Below, one piece after another: positions 40,414 to 47,245 of a DNA stretch of 64,000 bases. The DNA lies in assembly GCF_030643905.1 (NCBI RefSeq), contig NZ_CP121446.1:248001-312000 (forward strand), given 5' to 3'. A program made the translations under genes and the position numbers. Origin of the DNA: Flavobacterium sp. IMCC34852. Lineage in GTDB: Bacteria > Bacteroidota > Bacteroidia > Flavobacteriales > Flavobacteriaceae. The notes under the pieces are model-generated. The model was given only the letters and a program-made list of their open reading frames with translations, was not told the origin of the DNA and ran no database searches. Position 1 is the stretch's first letter. The number at the start of each line of letters is the position of its first letter.

Positions 40414-41454
40414 TCAAAACCTTTCTTTTTCAATAAAATTATAAATAACAATCGGAAACGGCATTTTTTTAGCTGATTCCCAGTCAATTCCTTTTTCAAG
40501 CTTTCCTTTCACAACTATTTTCCAGAAATTGATATTCAAATGTTGGTGGGTCAATTTATGAACCGTGGTTTCCGAATTGTACCAATGGATATTGAGCACT
40601 TTATTGGTTACAAATGGTTGGTTTTGCATCAATTCCAACAGCGCTGTCTCGGTCAATTCCTTTTCGGTTTCCAACAACGGAAACTCGTATAAGTTGTACC
40701 AAATGCCCTTTTGAGTTCGTTTTTGCAATAAAGTGTTGGTGTTTTCATCCAAAAAAACTAAGTAATTAAAATAGCGTGTTCTTACTTTTGTTTTTTTCGA
40801 TTTCACCGGAAGCGACGCTACTTTCTTCTTTTGCAAAGCGAGGCAACTATTGCTAAAAATACAATTTCCGCAATCCGGATTTTTCGGCACACATTGTAAG
40901 GCACCAAACTCCATGATGGCTTGGTTGAACAAATTGGCTTCGCCTTGAGGTAGTAACTCAGCCGCTAGTTTGGTAAATTCTTTTTTAGCTCCGGATGAAG
41001 CAATATCGGTTTCCACGTCGAAGTAGCGCGACAAAACTCGGTACACATTTCCGTCAACCACCGGAACGCTTTCATTATAGGAGAACGAAGCAATGGCGGC
41101 AGCGGTATATTCGCCTATGCCTTTTAGTTTTAATAATTCGGCATACGTTCTCGGGAATTCTCCGTTGAATTCAAACGCAACTTGTTGGGCTGTTTTGTGT
41201 AAATTTCTAGCCCGAGAATAGTATCCTAATCCTTGCCAAAGTTTCAGCACTTCTTCTTCGGTAGCATTTGCTAAATCAAAAACTGTTGGGAACGCTTTGG
41301 TGAAACGCAAAAAATAAGGCAATCCTTGCGCAACTCTGGTTTGCTGCAACATGATTTCGGACAACCATATAAAGTACGGATTCACGGTATTTCGCCAAGG
41401 CAAATCGCGTTTGTTTTGTAAATACCAAAGGATTAATGATTTAGAGAAATTCAT
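40414..41454 (-). CDS. mutY: Adenine DNA glycosylase MutY
   Basis: This 346-residue enzyme removes adenine mispaired with 8-oxoguanine. The helix-hairpin-helix and catalytic region read LKGIGEYTAAAIASFSYNES followed by VPVVDGNVYRVLSR, including the catalytic Asp. The 4Fe-4S ligands are CVPKNPDCGNCIFSNSC. A C-terminal NUDIX-like domain for 8-oxoG recognition follows. It is first in the mutY-ssb-gldE-gldD run and divergent from the HU gene. Confidence 0.97.
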   Translation of the reverse strand: MNFSKSLILWYLQNKRDLPWRNTVNPYFIWLSEIMLQQTRVAQGLPYFLRFTKAFPTVFDLANATEEEVLKLWQGLGYYSRARNLHKTAQQVAFEFNGEFPRTYAELLKLKGIGEYTAAAIASFSYNESVPVVDGNVYRVLSRYFDVETDIASSGAKKEFTKLAAELLPQGEANLFNQAIMEFGALQCVPKNPDCGNCIFSNSCLALQKKKVASLPVKSKKTKVRTRYFNYLVFLDENTNTLLQKRTQKGIWYNLYEFPLLETEKELTETALLELMQNQPFVTNKVLNIHWYNSETTVHKLTHQHLNINFWKIVVKGKLEKGIDWESAKKMPFPIVIYNFIEKERF

Positions 41455-41471
41455 AGCGGAATTTAGGTTTA

Positions 41472-41479
41472 CAAAAATA
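41472..41479 (-). promoter_or_regulatory. -7 promoter element of mutY
   Basis: On the minus strand TATTTTTG lies 17 nt before the mutY ATG, so the leader would be about 12 nt. No TTG is at -33. Confidence 0.38.
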
Positions 41480-41513
41480 AATCTTTATGTGATTAAATTT
41501 TAATAGATTATGC

Positions 41514-41545
41514 TTGAAATATTGTTTTTTTAATTCATATATTTG
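41514..41545 (+). promoter_or_regulatory. Promoter of the HU gene
   Basis: TTG (41514-41516) is followed after 21 nt by TATATTTG (41538-41545), the Bacteroidota consensus. The leader is about 38 nt. Confidence 0.7.
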
Positions 41546-41587
41546 CAACCTCAAAAAATTACACATAATATTAAAATACGAAAGAAA

Positions 41588-41881
41588 ATGACGAAAGCAG
41601 ATATCGTAGCGAAGATTTCAGAAAAATTAGGTCTTGAAAAAGGAGATGTTCAAGCAACAGTGGAAGCATTTATGGAAGAAGTGAAAACTTCATTAGAAAC
41701 TGGTGACAATGTTTATTTAAGAGGTTTTGGTAGCTTCATCATCAAAACAAGAGCTGAAAAAACAGGAAGAAACATTTCTAAAAATACTACTATCAAAATT
41801 CCTGCTCACAACATTCCGGCATTTAAACCTGCTAAAGTATTTGTAGAATCAGTAAAAACCAATACTGAAGTAGCAGTATAA
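41588..41881 (+). CDS. HU-type DNA-binding protein
   Basis: This 97-residue HU/IHF-family nucleoid protein reads MTKADIVAKISEKLGLEKGD, GDNVYLRGFGSFIIKTRAEK, and the DNA-bending arm with ISKNTTIKIPAHNIPAFKPA. The proline at the tip of the arm is present. The ATG at 41588 gives the family-standard start; an upstream start would add 15 unlikely residues. It is followed 33 nt later by the 30-residue basic protein gene, probably on the same transcript. Confidence 0.95.
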   Translation: MTKADIVAKISEKLGLEKGDVQATVEAFMEEVKTSLETGDNVYLRGFGSFIIKTRAEKTGRNISKNTTIKIPAHNIPAFKPAKVFVESVKTNTEVAV

Positions 41882-41914
41882 AAACTTATTTATTAATCAC
41901 AAAAACACAAGCTT

Positions 41915-42007
41915 ATGCCAAGTGGTAAAAAAAGAAAAAGACATAAGGTAGCGACGCACAAACGTAAAAAAAGAGCGAGAGCTAACCGACACAAAAAGAA
42001 AAAGTAG
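41915..42007 (+). CDS. 30-residue very basic small protein
   Basis: ATG at 41915 opens 30 codons ending TAG at 42005-42007. The product begins MPSGKKRKRHKVATHKRKKR and ends with HKKKK; about two thirds of its residues are Lys, Arg or His. There is no acidic residue at all. The composition is that of a ribosome- or nucleic-acid-bound peptide, such as the tiny ribosomal proteins bTHX or bL36. A terminator stem overlaps its stop codon, which places the transcript end exactly here and supports it as the real last gene after HU. Whether it corresponds to the flavobacterial ribosomal protein bL38 I cannot tell from memory. Confidence 0.75.
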   Translation: MPSGKKRKRHKVATHKRKKRARANRHKKKK

Positions 42008-42030
42008 TTCTAAACTACTTTTCTTTTTTT
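42000..42030 (+). terminator. Terminator overlapping the stop of the 30-residue gene
   Basis: AAAAGTAGTT (42000-42009) pairs with AACTACTTTT (42013-42022) around CTA, then CTTTTTTT. The stop codon TAG lies within the left arm. Confidence 0.85.
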
Positions 42031-42055
42031 AAAAAAAGTTCATTGAAATCGAAGA

Positions 42056-42137
42056 TTAGACAACTTAGACTGCTTAGACAGTTTAGACAACTTAGATAAT
42101 CTAAGAAGTCTAACAATCTAACAATCTAACCGTCTAA
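42056..42137. repeat. TTAGA/TCTAA tandem array with inverted symmetry
   Basis: Five 9-nt units starting TTAGA (e.g. TTAGACAAC twice) run from 42056 to 42100. They switch to units starting CTAA (CTAAGAAGT, then CTAACAAT twice, CTAACCGT) up to 42137. The switch point CTTAGATAATCTAAG (42091-42105) is nearly a perfect dyad. The array lies in the 278-nt spacer before the RNase E/G gene. The rest of that spacer (42190-42270) holds shorter AGCTAAAAGC-like repeats and no evident gene. Confidence 0.75.
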
Positions 42138-42285
42138 AATTCACCGGGTAATAAACAATACCTGTTTAAATGTTTAATCCATCCTTACTTTAGCCGTCAG
42201 CAAACAGCCTTCAGTAATTAGCCTTTTGGGCTAAAAGCTAAAAGCCAAAAGCTGAACGCTTTTTGTCGGGATAAAAATTTACAAC

Positions 42286-43830
42286 ATGAATAAAGAATTA
42301 ATCATCCGTAGTGGTGACAATGCTGTAGATTTTGCCTTATTAAAAGATGGAAAACTAATTGAATTACACAAACAGGAAGACACAAGCAACTTTCAGGTTG
42401 GTGATATTTTTATCGCCAAAATCAGAAAACCAGTTGCCGGTCTAAATGCTGCTTTTGTAAACGTAGGCTTTGAAAAAGATGCCTTTTTACATTACCACGA
42501 TTTAGGTCCAAACTTGGCTTCTTATTTGAAATTCATAAAACTTGTAAGCGCAGGTAAACTAAAAGATTTCTCCCTAAAAAACTTCCAGTTTGAGAAAGAG
42601 ATTGATAAAGATGGCACGATATCAGACATTCTGAGTGCCAATCAATCGGTATTAGTACAAGTAGTCAAAGAACCTATTTCCACCAAAGGACCAAGAATCA
42701 GCACCGAGCTGTCATTCGCGGGAAGATTTGTAGTTTTAGTTCCGTTTTCTGACCGCGTTTCTATTTCGCAAAAAATAGAATCCAAAGAAGAAAAAGACCG
42801 TTTGAAAAAACTAGTGCAATCCATCAAACAAAGAGGTTTCGGGGTTATTGTGAGAACAGTAGCCGAAGGCAAAAGCATAGCCGAATTAGAAAAAGATTTG
42901 CAGAACTTAATGAATAGATGGACTGCAATGTGTAAAAAATTACCAACCGCTCATCATCCGTCCAAGATACTGGGAGAGCTGAACAAAGCGTCTTCCATAT
43001 TGCGAGATGTATTCAATGATACTTTCACGAGTATTCAAACAGATGATGAAGAGTTGTACCAAGAAACAAAGGACTATTTAGCCGAAATAGCGCCCGAGAA
43101 ACAAAAAATAGTGAAGCTTTACCAGTCGAAAGACGTGCCATTGTTTGAGAAATACCATATTGAGCGACAAATCAAAACTTCATTTGGGCGCACGGTATCC
43201 ATGAGTAAAGGAGCTTATTTAATTATAGAACACACCGAAGCTTTACACGTTATCGACGTGAACAGCGGCAACCGTTCTAACAAAGCTTCTAACCAAGAAG
43301 ATACCGCACTCGAAGTGAATATGATTGCCGCTGCCGAAATCGCCAGACAATTGCGTCTGCGAGACATGGGTGGTATTATTGTAGTCGATTTTATCGATAT
43401 GCAAAATCCGGACAATCGCCAAGTGTTGTTCAACTTCCTTAGAGAAGAAATGAGCGACGACAAAGCCAAACACAAGATCTTACCGCCGAGTAAATTCGGA
43501 TTAGTCCAAATCACTCGCCAACGCGTAAGACCTGAAGTAAATATAGAGACCCGAGAAGAAAATCCGAACAATTTGAGCGGTGATGTAGATGCACCCATCC
43601 AAATTATCGATAAGATTAATTTCTCCCTCGAAAAAATTATCAAAGACCACAGCGGTGTGAAACTTAACGTTCACCCATTCGTGGCAGCATACCTTAAAAA
43701 AGGTTTTCCATCATTACGTTCAAAATGGTTTTTTGAACATAAAAAGTGGGTGAAAATCATACCTCGTGACGCTTACACGTATTTAGAATACCATTTCTTT
43801 GACAACCAAGGAAATGAAATTAAAGAATAA
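42286..43830 (+). CDS. rng: Ribonuclease E/G family endoribonuclease
   Basis: This is a 514-residue RNase G-like protein. It has an S1-type RNA-binding domain in the first 130 residues (GDIFIAKIRKPVAGLNAAFV, GFEKDAFLHYHDLG) and then a catalytic DNase I-like domain. The metal-binding aspartates D324 (HVIDVNSG) and D368 (VVDFIDM) have the spacing expected from RNase E. The C-terminal RNase E scaffold is absent, as in RNase G. It probably matures rRNA and starts mRNA decay. It has its own terminator. Confidence 0.95.
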   Translation: MNKELIIRSGDNAVDFALLKDGKLIELHKQEDTSNFQVGDIFIAKIRKPVAGLNAAFVNVGFEKDAFLHYHDLGPNLASYLKFIKLVSAGKLKDFSLKNFQFEKEIDKDGTISDILSANQSVLVQVVKEPISTKGPRISTELSFAGRFVVLVPFSDRVSISQKIESKEEKDRLKKLVQSIKQRGFGVIVRTVAEGKSIAELEKDLQNLMNRWTAMCKKLPTAHHPSKILGELNKASSILRDVFNDTFTSIQTDDEELYQETKDYLAEIAPEKQKIVKLYQSKDVPLFEKYHIERQIKTSFGRTVSMSKGAYLIIEHTEALHVIDVNSGNRSNKASNQEDTALEVNMIAAAEIARQLRLRDMGGIIVVDFIDMQNPDNRQVLFNFLREEMSDDKAKHKILPPSKFGLVQITRQRVRPEVNIETREENPNNLSGDVDAPIQIIDKINFSLEKIIKDHSGVKLNVHPFVAAYLKKGFPSLRSKWFFEHKKWVKIIPRDAYTYLEYHFFDNQGNEIKE

Positions 43831-43851
43831 AGGCTGAATCATTCAGCAAAC

Positions 43852-43888
43852 AAAAACCGCCTTTCATAACGATTGGCGGTTTTTTGTT
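43852..43888 (+). terminator. Terminator of rng
   Basis: AACCGCC (43855-43861) pairs with GGCGGTT (43875-43881), followed by TTTTTGTTTTT. Confidence 0.87.
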
Positions 43889-43897
43889 TTTGTTAGA

Positions 43898-43996
43898 AGC
43901 TAATCCGGCTATACGTTGCAATCTTTTTCGTCAGCACTAAAGGGTCTCAATTATAAACCCGAAAGACGAAAAAGGATTTCCACTGCTATCCGGGCT
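43898..43996 (-). repeat. Intergenic palindromic repeat, copy 4 (long-stem subtype)
   Basis: On the minus strand it starts AGCCCGGATAGCAGTGGAAA and ends TATAGCCGGATTAGCTT. The variable middle is a hairpin: ATCTTTTTCGTC (43921-43932) with GACGAAAAAGGAT (43965-43977) on the plus strand, one bulge, 32-nt loop. It shares the ends and stem type of copy 7. It lies between the rng terminator and the transposase locus. Confidence 0.72.
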
Positions 43997-44050
43997 AGGG
44001 TAAACTGCTTACTAAAAGATTCAACCTATAACAATAAAACATCTCAGAAA

Positions 44051-44116
44051 AATCCCGTTAGGGATTAAATTTGGGTAACAACAATAAACGTGTTTAAAAG
44101 AAATCCCGTTGGGGAT
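44051..44116. repeat. Left palindrome doublet of the RAYT locus
   Basis: Two 14-nt hairpins, ATCCCGTTAGGGAT (44052-44065) and ATCCCGTTGGGGAT (44103-44116), lie 51 nt apart in the same orientation, just beyond the 3' end of the transposase gene. Confidence 0.85.
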
Positions 44117-44123
44117 GATATAA

Positions 44124-44585
44124 TCAAATTGGATCTTTAAAAATATAACGCTCATCATACACAACCTCAAACAATTCTAAAAACTCTAAATATTCCTGTC
44201 TAAAACACTTTTTGGCATGATGCTGTTCTTGGCTTTTAATATAATTAATCACATTATTAACCTGAGATTTAGAATAAGAGAACGCACCATAACCTTCTTG
44301 CCATTCAAATTTTACTTTGAGAAACTTTCTCTCATTAATCCATTTTGATGAGCTTCCTTTAATATCTTGCATTAAATCCGACAGCGATTGTGTTGGTCGC
44401 ATCCCAACCAATATGTGGATGTGATCGGGCATTCCGTTAATTACTAGTAATTTGTGTTTGTGATGCTTGATTATTCCGGCCATATATTGGTATAATTCGT
44501 CTTTAAAAGATAAATGAATTAATCCGTCGCGGTATTTTACAGCGAAAACAAATTGGATATGAATTTGGGTGTATGTGTTGGCCAT
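44124..44585 (-). CDS. REP-associated tyrosine transposase (IS200/IS605 TnpA-like, RAYT)
   Basis: This 153-residue HUH single-strand transposase is complete. The HUH motif is MPDHIHILVG, with H55 and H57; the catalytic tyrosine is Y115 in NVINYIKSQEQHH. There is no tnpB. Instead of normal IS ends the gene is bracketed by two pairs of a 14-nt palindrome in opposite orientation (left pair 44052-44116, right pair 44594-44657). That is the arrangement of a domesticated RAYT with its REP sequences rather than a plain insertion sequence. It lies between rng and pbpC. Confidence 0.88.
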   Translation of the reverse strand: MANTYTQIHIQFVFAVKYRDGLIHLSFKDELYQYMAGIIKHHKHKLLVINGMPDHIHILVGMRPTQSLSDLMQDIKGSSSKWINERKFLKVKFEWQEGYGAFSYSKSQVNNVINYIKSQEQHHAKKCFRQEYLEFLELFEVVYDERYIFKDPI

Positions 44586-44593
44586 TTAATATC

Positions 44594-44657
44594 ATCCCTA
44601 ACGGGATTTTAATCAATTTTAATTAATATTCTACCAATATTGAATCCCTAACGGGAT
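44594..44657. repeat. Right palindrome doublet of the RAYT locus
   Basis: ATCCCTAACGGGAT at 44594-44607 and again at 44644-44657, 50 nt apart, is the reverse complement of the left-hand copies. The doublet lies just upstream of the transposase start codon. Confidence 0.85.
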
Positions 44658-44753
44658 TTTGTTAAAGCAAAAATAGAAGTATTAAAGCCTTGGCTGTTAC
44701 AGTTTTTGTGTACTTTTTAAGATGGAAAAGCTATTAAAGATTGTTAACCATTA

Positions 44754-47129
44754 TTAATCCTTAATAATCTCCACCCGTCTCTTAATCTCATTCCCAAATT
44801 CATCCGCCACCGTAATATAATGAATCCCGGTTTCGGCAGTAATTTGCATTTCATGAAACGTTTGCGTCGTGCCTTTGTATTCGTTGTCTACGTACCAAAA
44901 CAACTTGGCTTCTCGGTTGGAATGCGCCACCTTTAAAATCACGGGCTGCACATTACTGTTGAAATCCTTGGCCAAATAAATCTTACTGTTGGTTTTGGGA
45001 TAAATAAAATCCATGGCGGCTTTTTGGTCTTGCTTACAATCTTCCCGAAATGGTGGCAACGGTTGGTAATCAATATGCAAACTCTTGTAATACCATTCCA
45101 TCACCGGCGGCAACACAAACCATTTTTTGGAAACAATTTTATCCACATCTTCGCAACTGCTGTTCACTCTGAATTGTTGTGTAACATCCAAATGCACCAA
45201 TTTGTGATACGGGCAAACGGTTGTTTTCTTGCCTCTTCTCGTGATTAATTGCTTGGTTTTCGGGCAATCGTCTTGGGCTAAATGACCGCTTAGCGAACAA
45301 ACCTCAGCATATTCCAAATCATTCAACGGCGGTTGGAACCATTTCTTTTTGGGCAACAAATTAAAGACATCAAACAATATCGGTGCAGCACTTCCCACTC
45401 CGGTCAATTCAGGTCTGCCTTCACCATTGGCATTGCCAACCCATACGCCAACTACGTAACGAGAATTCGTTCCAATTGCCCAAGCATCGCGGTTCCCGAA
45501 ACTGGTTCCGGTTTTCCAAGCGAGTTCTAATGACGAATCGTAAAACTTCCAAGCTTCGTCGCCTTCCGGTCGGTTGACTTCCTTCATCGCATTATACGTC
45601 AAATAAATCGAACCTGCGCCAAAGATGTTTTTCTGAAAACTGTCTTCGCCATAATCTTGTTCGAAACCGTTGACATAATTCAACTCGGTAAATTCTTGGG
45701 TTCGGTATTTTCCGCTCGATTGATTGAAATAATTAATCGTGGAAGACATATTCGCATAGGCGCGACACAAATCCCACAAATTGCTTTCGGCGCCTCCCAA
45801 AATCAATGACAATCCGTAATGGTCCGGATGTTGGTTAATGTTTTTGAGTTTTAATTTCTGGGTCAATTCATAAAAATTATGCACGCCATGTTCCTGCAAC
45901 ATCAACACGGATGGAATGTTCAACGAACGCGATAAAGCTCTTTGCGCCGGAACAGCTCCGTCAAACGTTAGGTTAAAATTCTGTGGTGTATAGCCCGAAA
46001 TTTGCGTGGGAATATCGGCCACCAAGGTATTGGGCAACAATTCGCCTTCATCGAGCATGGAGGCAAATAGCAACGGTTTCAAAATACTACCCGTACTTCG
46101 CGGAGCGCCTATGATATCTACATCTTTGTCGTGGTCTTTGTCTGTGGGTGAATTGCCGACATAACTAATCACATTGCGGTTTTGAATATCAATGACCATA
46201 ATCGCCAAGTTGTGTACTTCGTTTTGTTTGTACTGGTTGTAATACTGAAGCGCGATTTGGTTCACGCGGTTTTGCAACGAAATATCGACGGTGGTTTTGA
46301 TGCGTTTGCCTTCGTCGGTCTTCGCGATTCTTTGTAGCAAATGAGGCGCAATCTGCGGCAAATTATACGGTTTTTGCGGCAACGGTTCTTTAACCGCCAA
46401 TTCGTAAGTCAGCTTGTCGATGATTTTTTCGTTGTAGAGTTTGAGCAACAACGTATTGCGTTTTCGCAGCAACTTAATTTGGTTTTTGCCGGGATAAATC
46501 AAACTCGGCGCATTGGGTAATACGGCTAAAGTCGCGCTTTCTGCCCAAGACAATTGATACGATTGCACTCCGAAATACCGCCAAGAAGCCATTTCCAATC
46601 CAACCACATTACCACCATAAGGCGCATGAGCGGCATACAATTCGAGTATTTTTTCTTTCGAATGACGGAACTCTAATCTTGTGGCCAATATCATTTCGAT
46701 TCCTTTTTCGAAATACGTTCGCTTTTTGTTTTTGCGCGACAATCGAATGACTTGTTGGGTCAACGTACTACCGCCGCGAACGACTTTCCCTGCGCTTCTG
46801 TTTTGCTGAAAGGCTTTCACCATCGCCACAGGATTGAATCCCGGATGATGATAAAAATGTTCGTCTTCAAAATACACGATACATTTTTTAAACTTATCAG
46901 GAACACTGTCTTGTGCCGGAAAACGCCATTGCCCATCACGGGCGATTTTGGCCGCCAGCAATTCGCCGTCACTGCTTTCGATGACGGTAGCATAAGGTTC
47001 TTCGAATAAAACCCTTGGCAATGAAAAGTAATAGACCAACAACAGTATAAAAAATACCGCCGATTTCTTTGGATTGCTTTTGATGTAAGTTGTGAAGCGT
47101 TTCAGTAACGCTTTTAGTTTGGTTTTCAC
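44754..47129 (-). CDS. pbpC: Penicillin-binding protein 1C (bifunctional class A PBP)
   Basis: This is a 791-residue peptidoglycan synthase. It has one membrane span (SAVFFILLLVYYFSLPRVLF), a GT51 glycosyltransferase domain (YFEDEHFYHHPGF, VRGGSTLTQQVIRLSRK, EFRHSKEKILELYAAHAPYG) and a transpeptidase domain with GSILKP (catalytic Ser), SLN and WKTGTSFGNRDAWAIG. The C-terminal BiPBP domain is present, including VDNEYKGTTQTF and a Cys-rich linker. The start is GTG at 47129. It follows an alpha-2-macroglobulin gene, the pairing seen for pbpC in many Gram-negatives. Confidence 0.95.
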   Translation of the reverse strand: MKTKLKALLKRFTTYIKSNPKKSAVFFILLLVYYFSLPRVLFEEPYATVIESSDGELLAAKIARDGQWRFPAQDSVPDKFKKCIVYFEDEHFYHHPGFNPVAMVKAFQQNRSAGKVVRGGSTLTQQVIRLSRKNKKRTYFEKGIEMILATRLEFRHSKEKILELYAAHAPYGGNVVGLEMASWRYFGVQSYQLSWAESATLAVLPNAPSLIYPGKNQIKLLRKRNTLLLKLYNEKIIDKLTYELAVKEPLPQKPYNLPQIAPHLLQRIAKTDEGKRIKTTVDISLQNRVNQIALQYYNQYKQNEVHNLAIMVIDIQNRNVISYVGNSPTDKDHDKDVDIIGAPRSTGSILKPLLFASMLDEGELLPNTLVADIPTQISGYTPQNFNLTFDGAVPAQRALSRSLNIPSVLMLQEHGVHNFYELTQKLKLKNINQHPDHYGLSLILGGAESNLWDLCRAYANMSSTINYFNQSSGKYRTQEFTELNYVNGFEQDYGEDSFQKNIFGAGSIYLTYNAMKEVNRPEGDEAWKFYDSSLELAWKTGTSFGNRDAWAIGTNSRYVVGVWVGNANGEGRPELTGVGSAAPILFDVFNLLPKKKWFQPPLNDLEYAEVCSLSGHLAQDDCPKTKQLITRRGKKTTVCPYHKLVHLDVTQQFRVNSSCEDVDKIVSKKWFVLPPVMEWYYKSLHIDYQPLPPFREDCKQDQKAAMDFIYPKTNSKIYLAKDFNSNVQPVILKVAHSNREAKLFWYVDNEYKGTTQTFHEMQITAETGIHYITVADEFGNEIKRRVEIIKD

Positions 47130-47159
47130 GATGGCAAAAATTCAAATGGTTTTTTCAAT

Positions 47160-47241
47160 AGCCCCGATCGTAGTGGAAATCAAAAATTGGAACGAAGAGC
47201 GGGAACACGGTTTCCCTATAATTCCCGAACCTTTCGCTCCT
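47160..47241 (+). repeat. Intergenic palindromic repeat, copy 5
   Basis: It starts AGCCCCGATCGTAGTGGAAA, contains GAGCGGGAACACGG, and ends CCCGAACCTTTCGCTCCT. It fills most of the 116-nt spacer between the alpha-2-macroglobulin and pbpC genes, so it would be transcribed within that operon. Confidence 0.75.
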
Positions 47242-47245
47242 AAAT

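Noticed and set aside
42190..42270. The AGCCTTTTGGGCTAAAAGCTAAAAGC stretch as a regulatory element.
   Set aside because: It is a degenerate simple repeat like the one after ahcY (31888-31913); no stable or conserved fold is evident.
44051..44657. The repeated ATCCC...GGGAT units might look like a small CRISPR array.
   Set aside because: There are only two copies per side, 14 nt long and in opposite orientation around a transposase gene, and no cas genes are present. This is a REP doublet arrangement.
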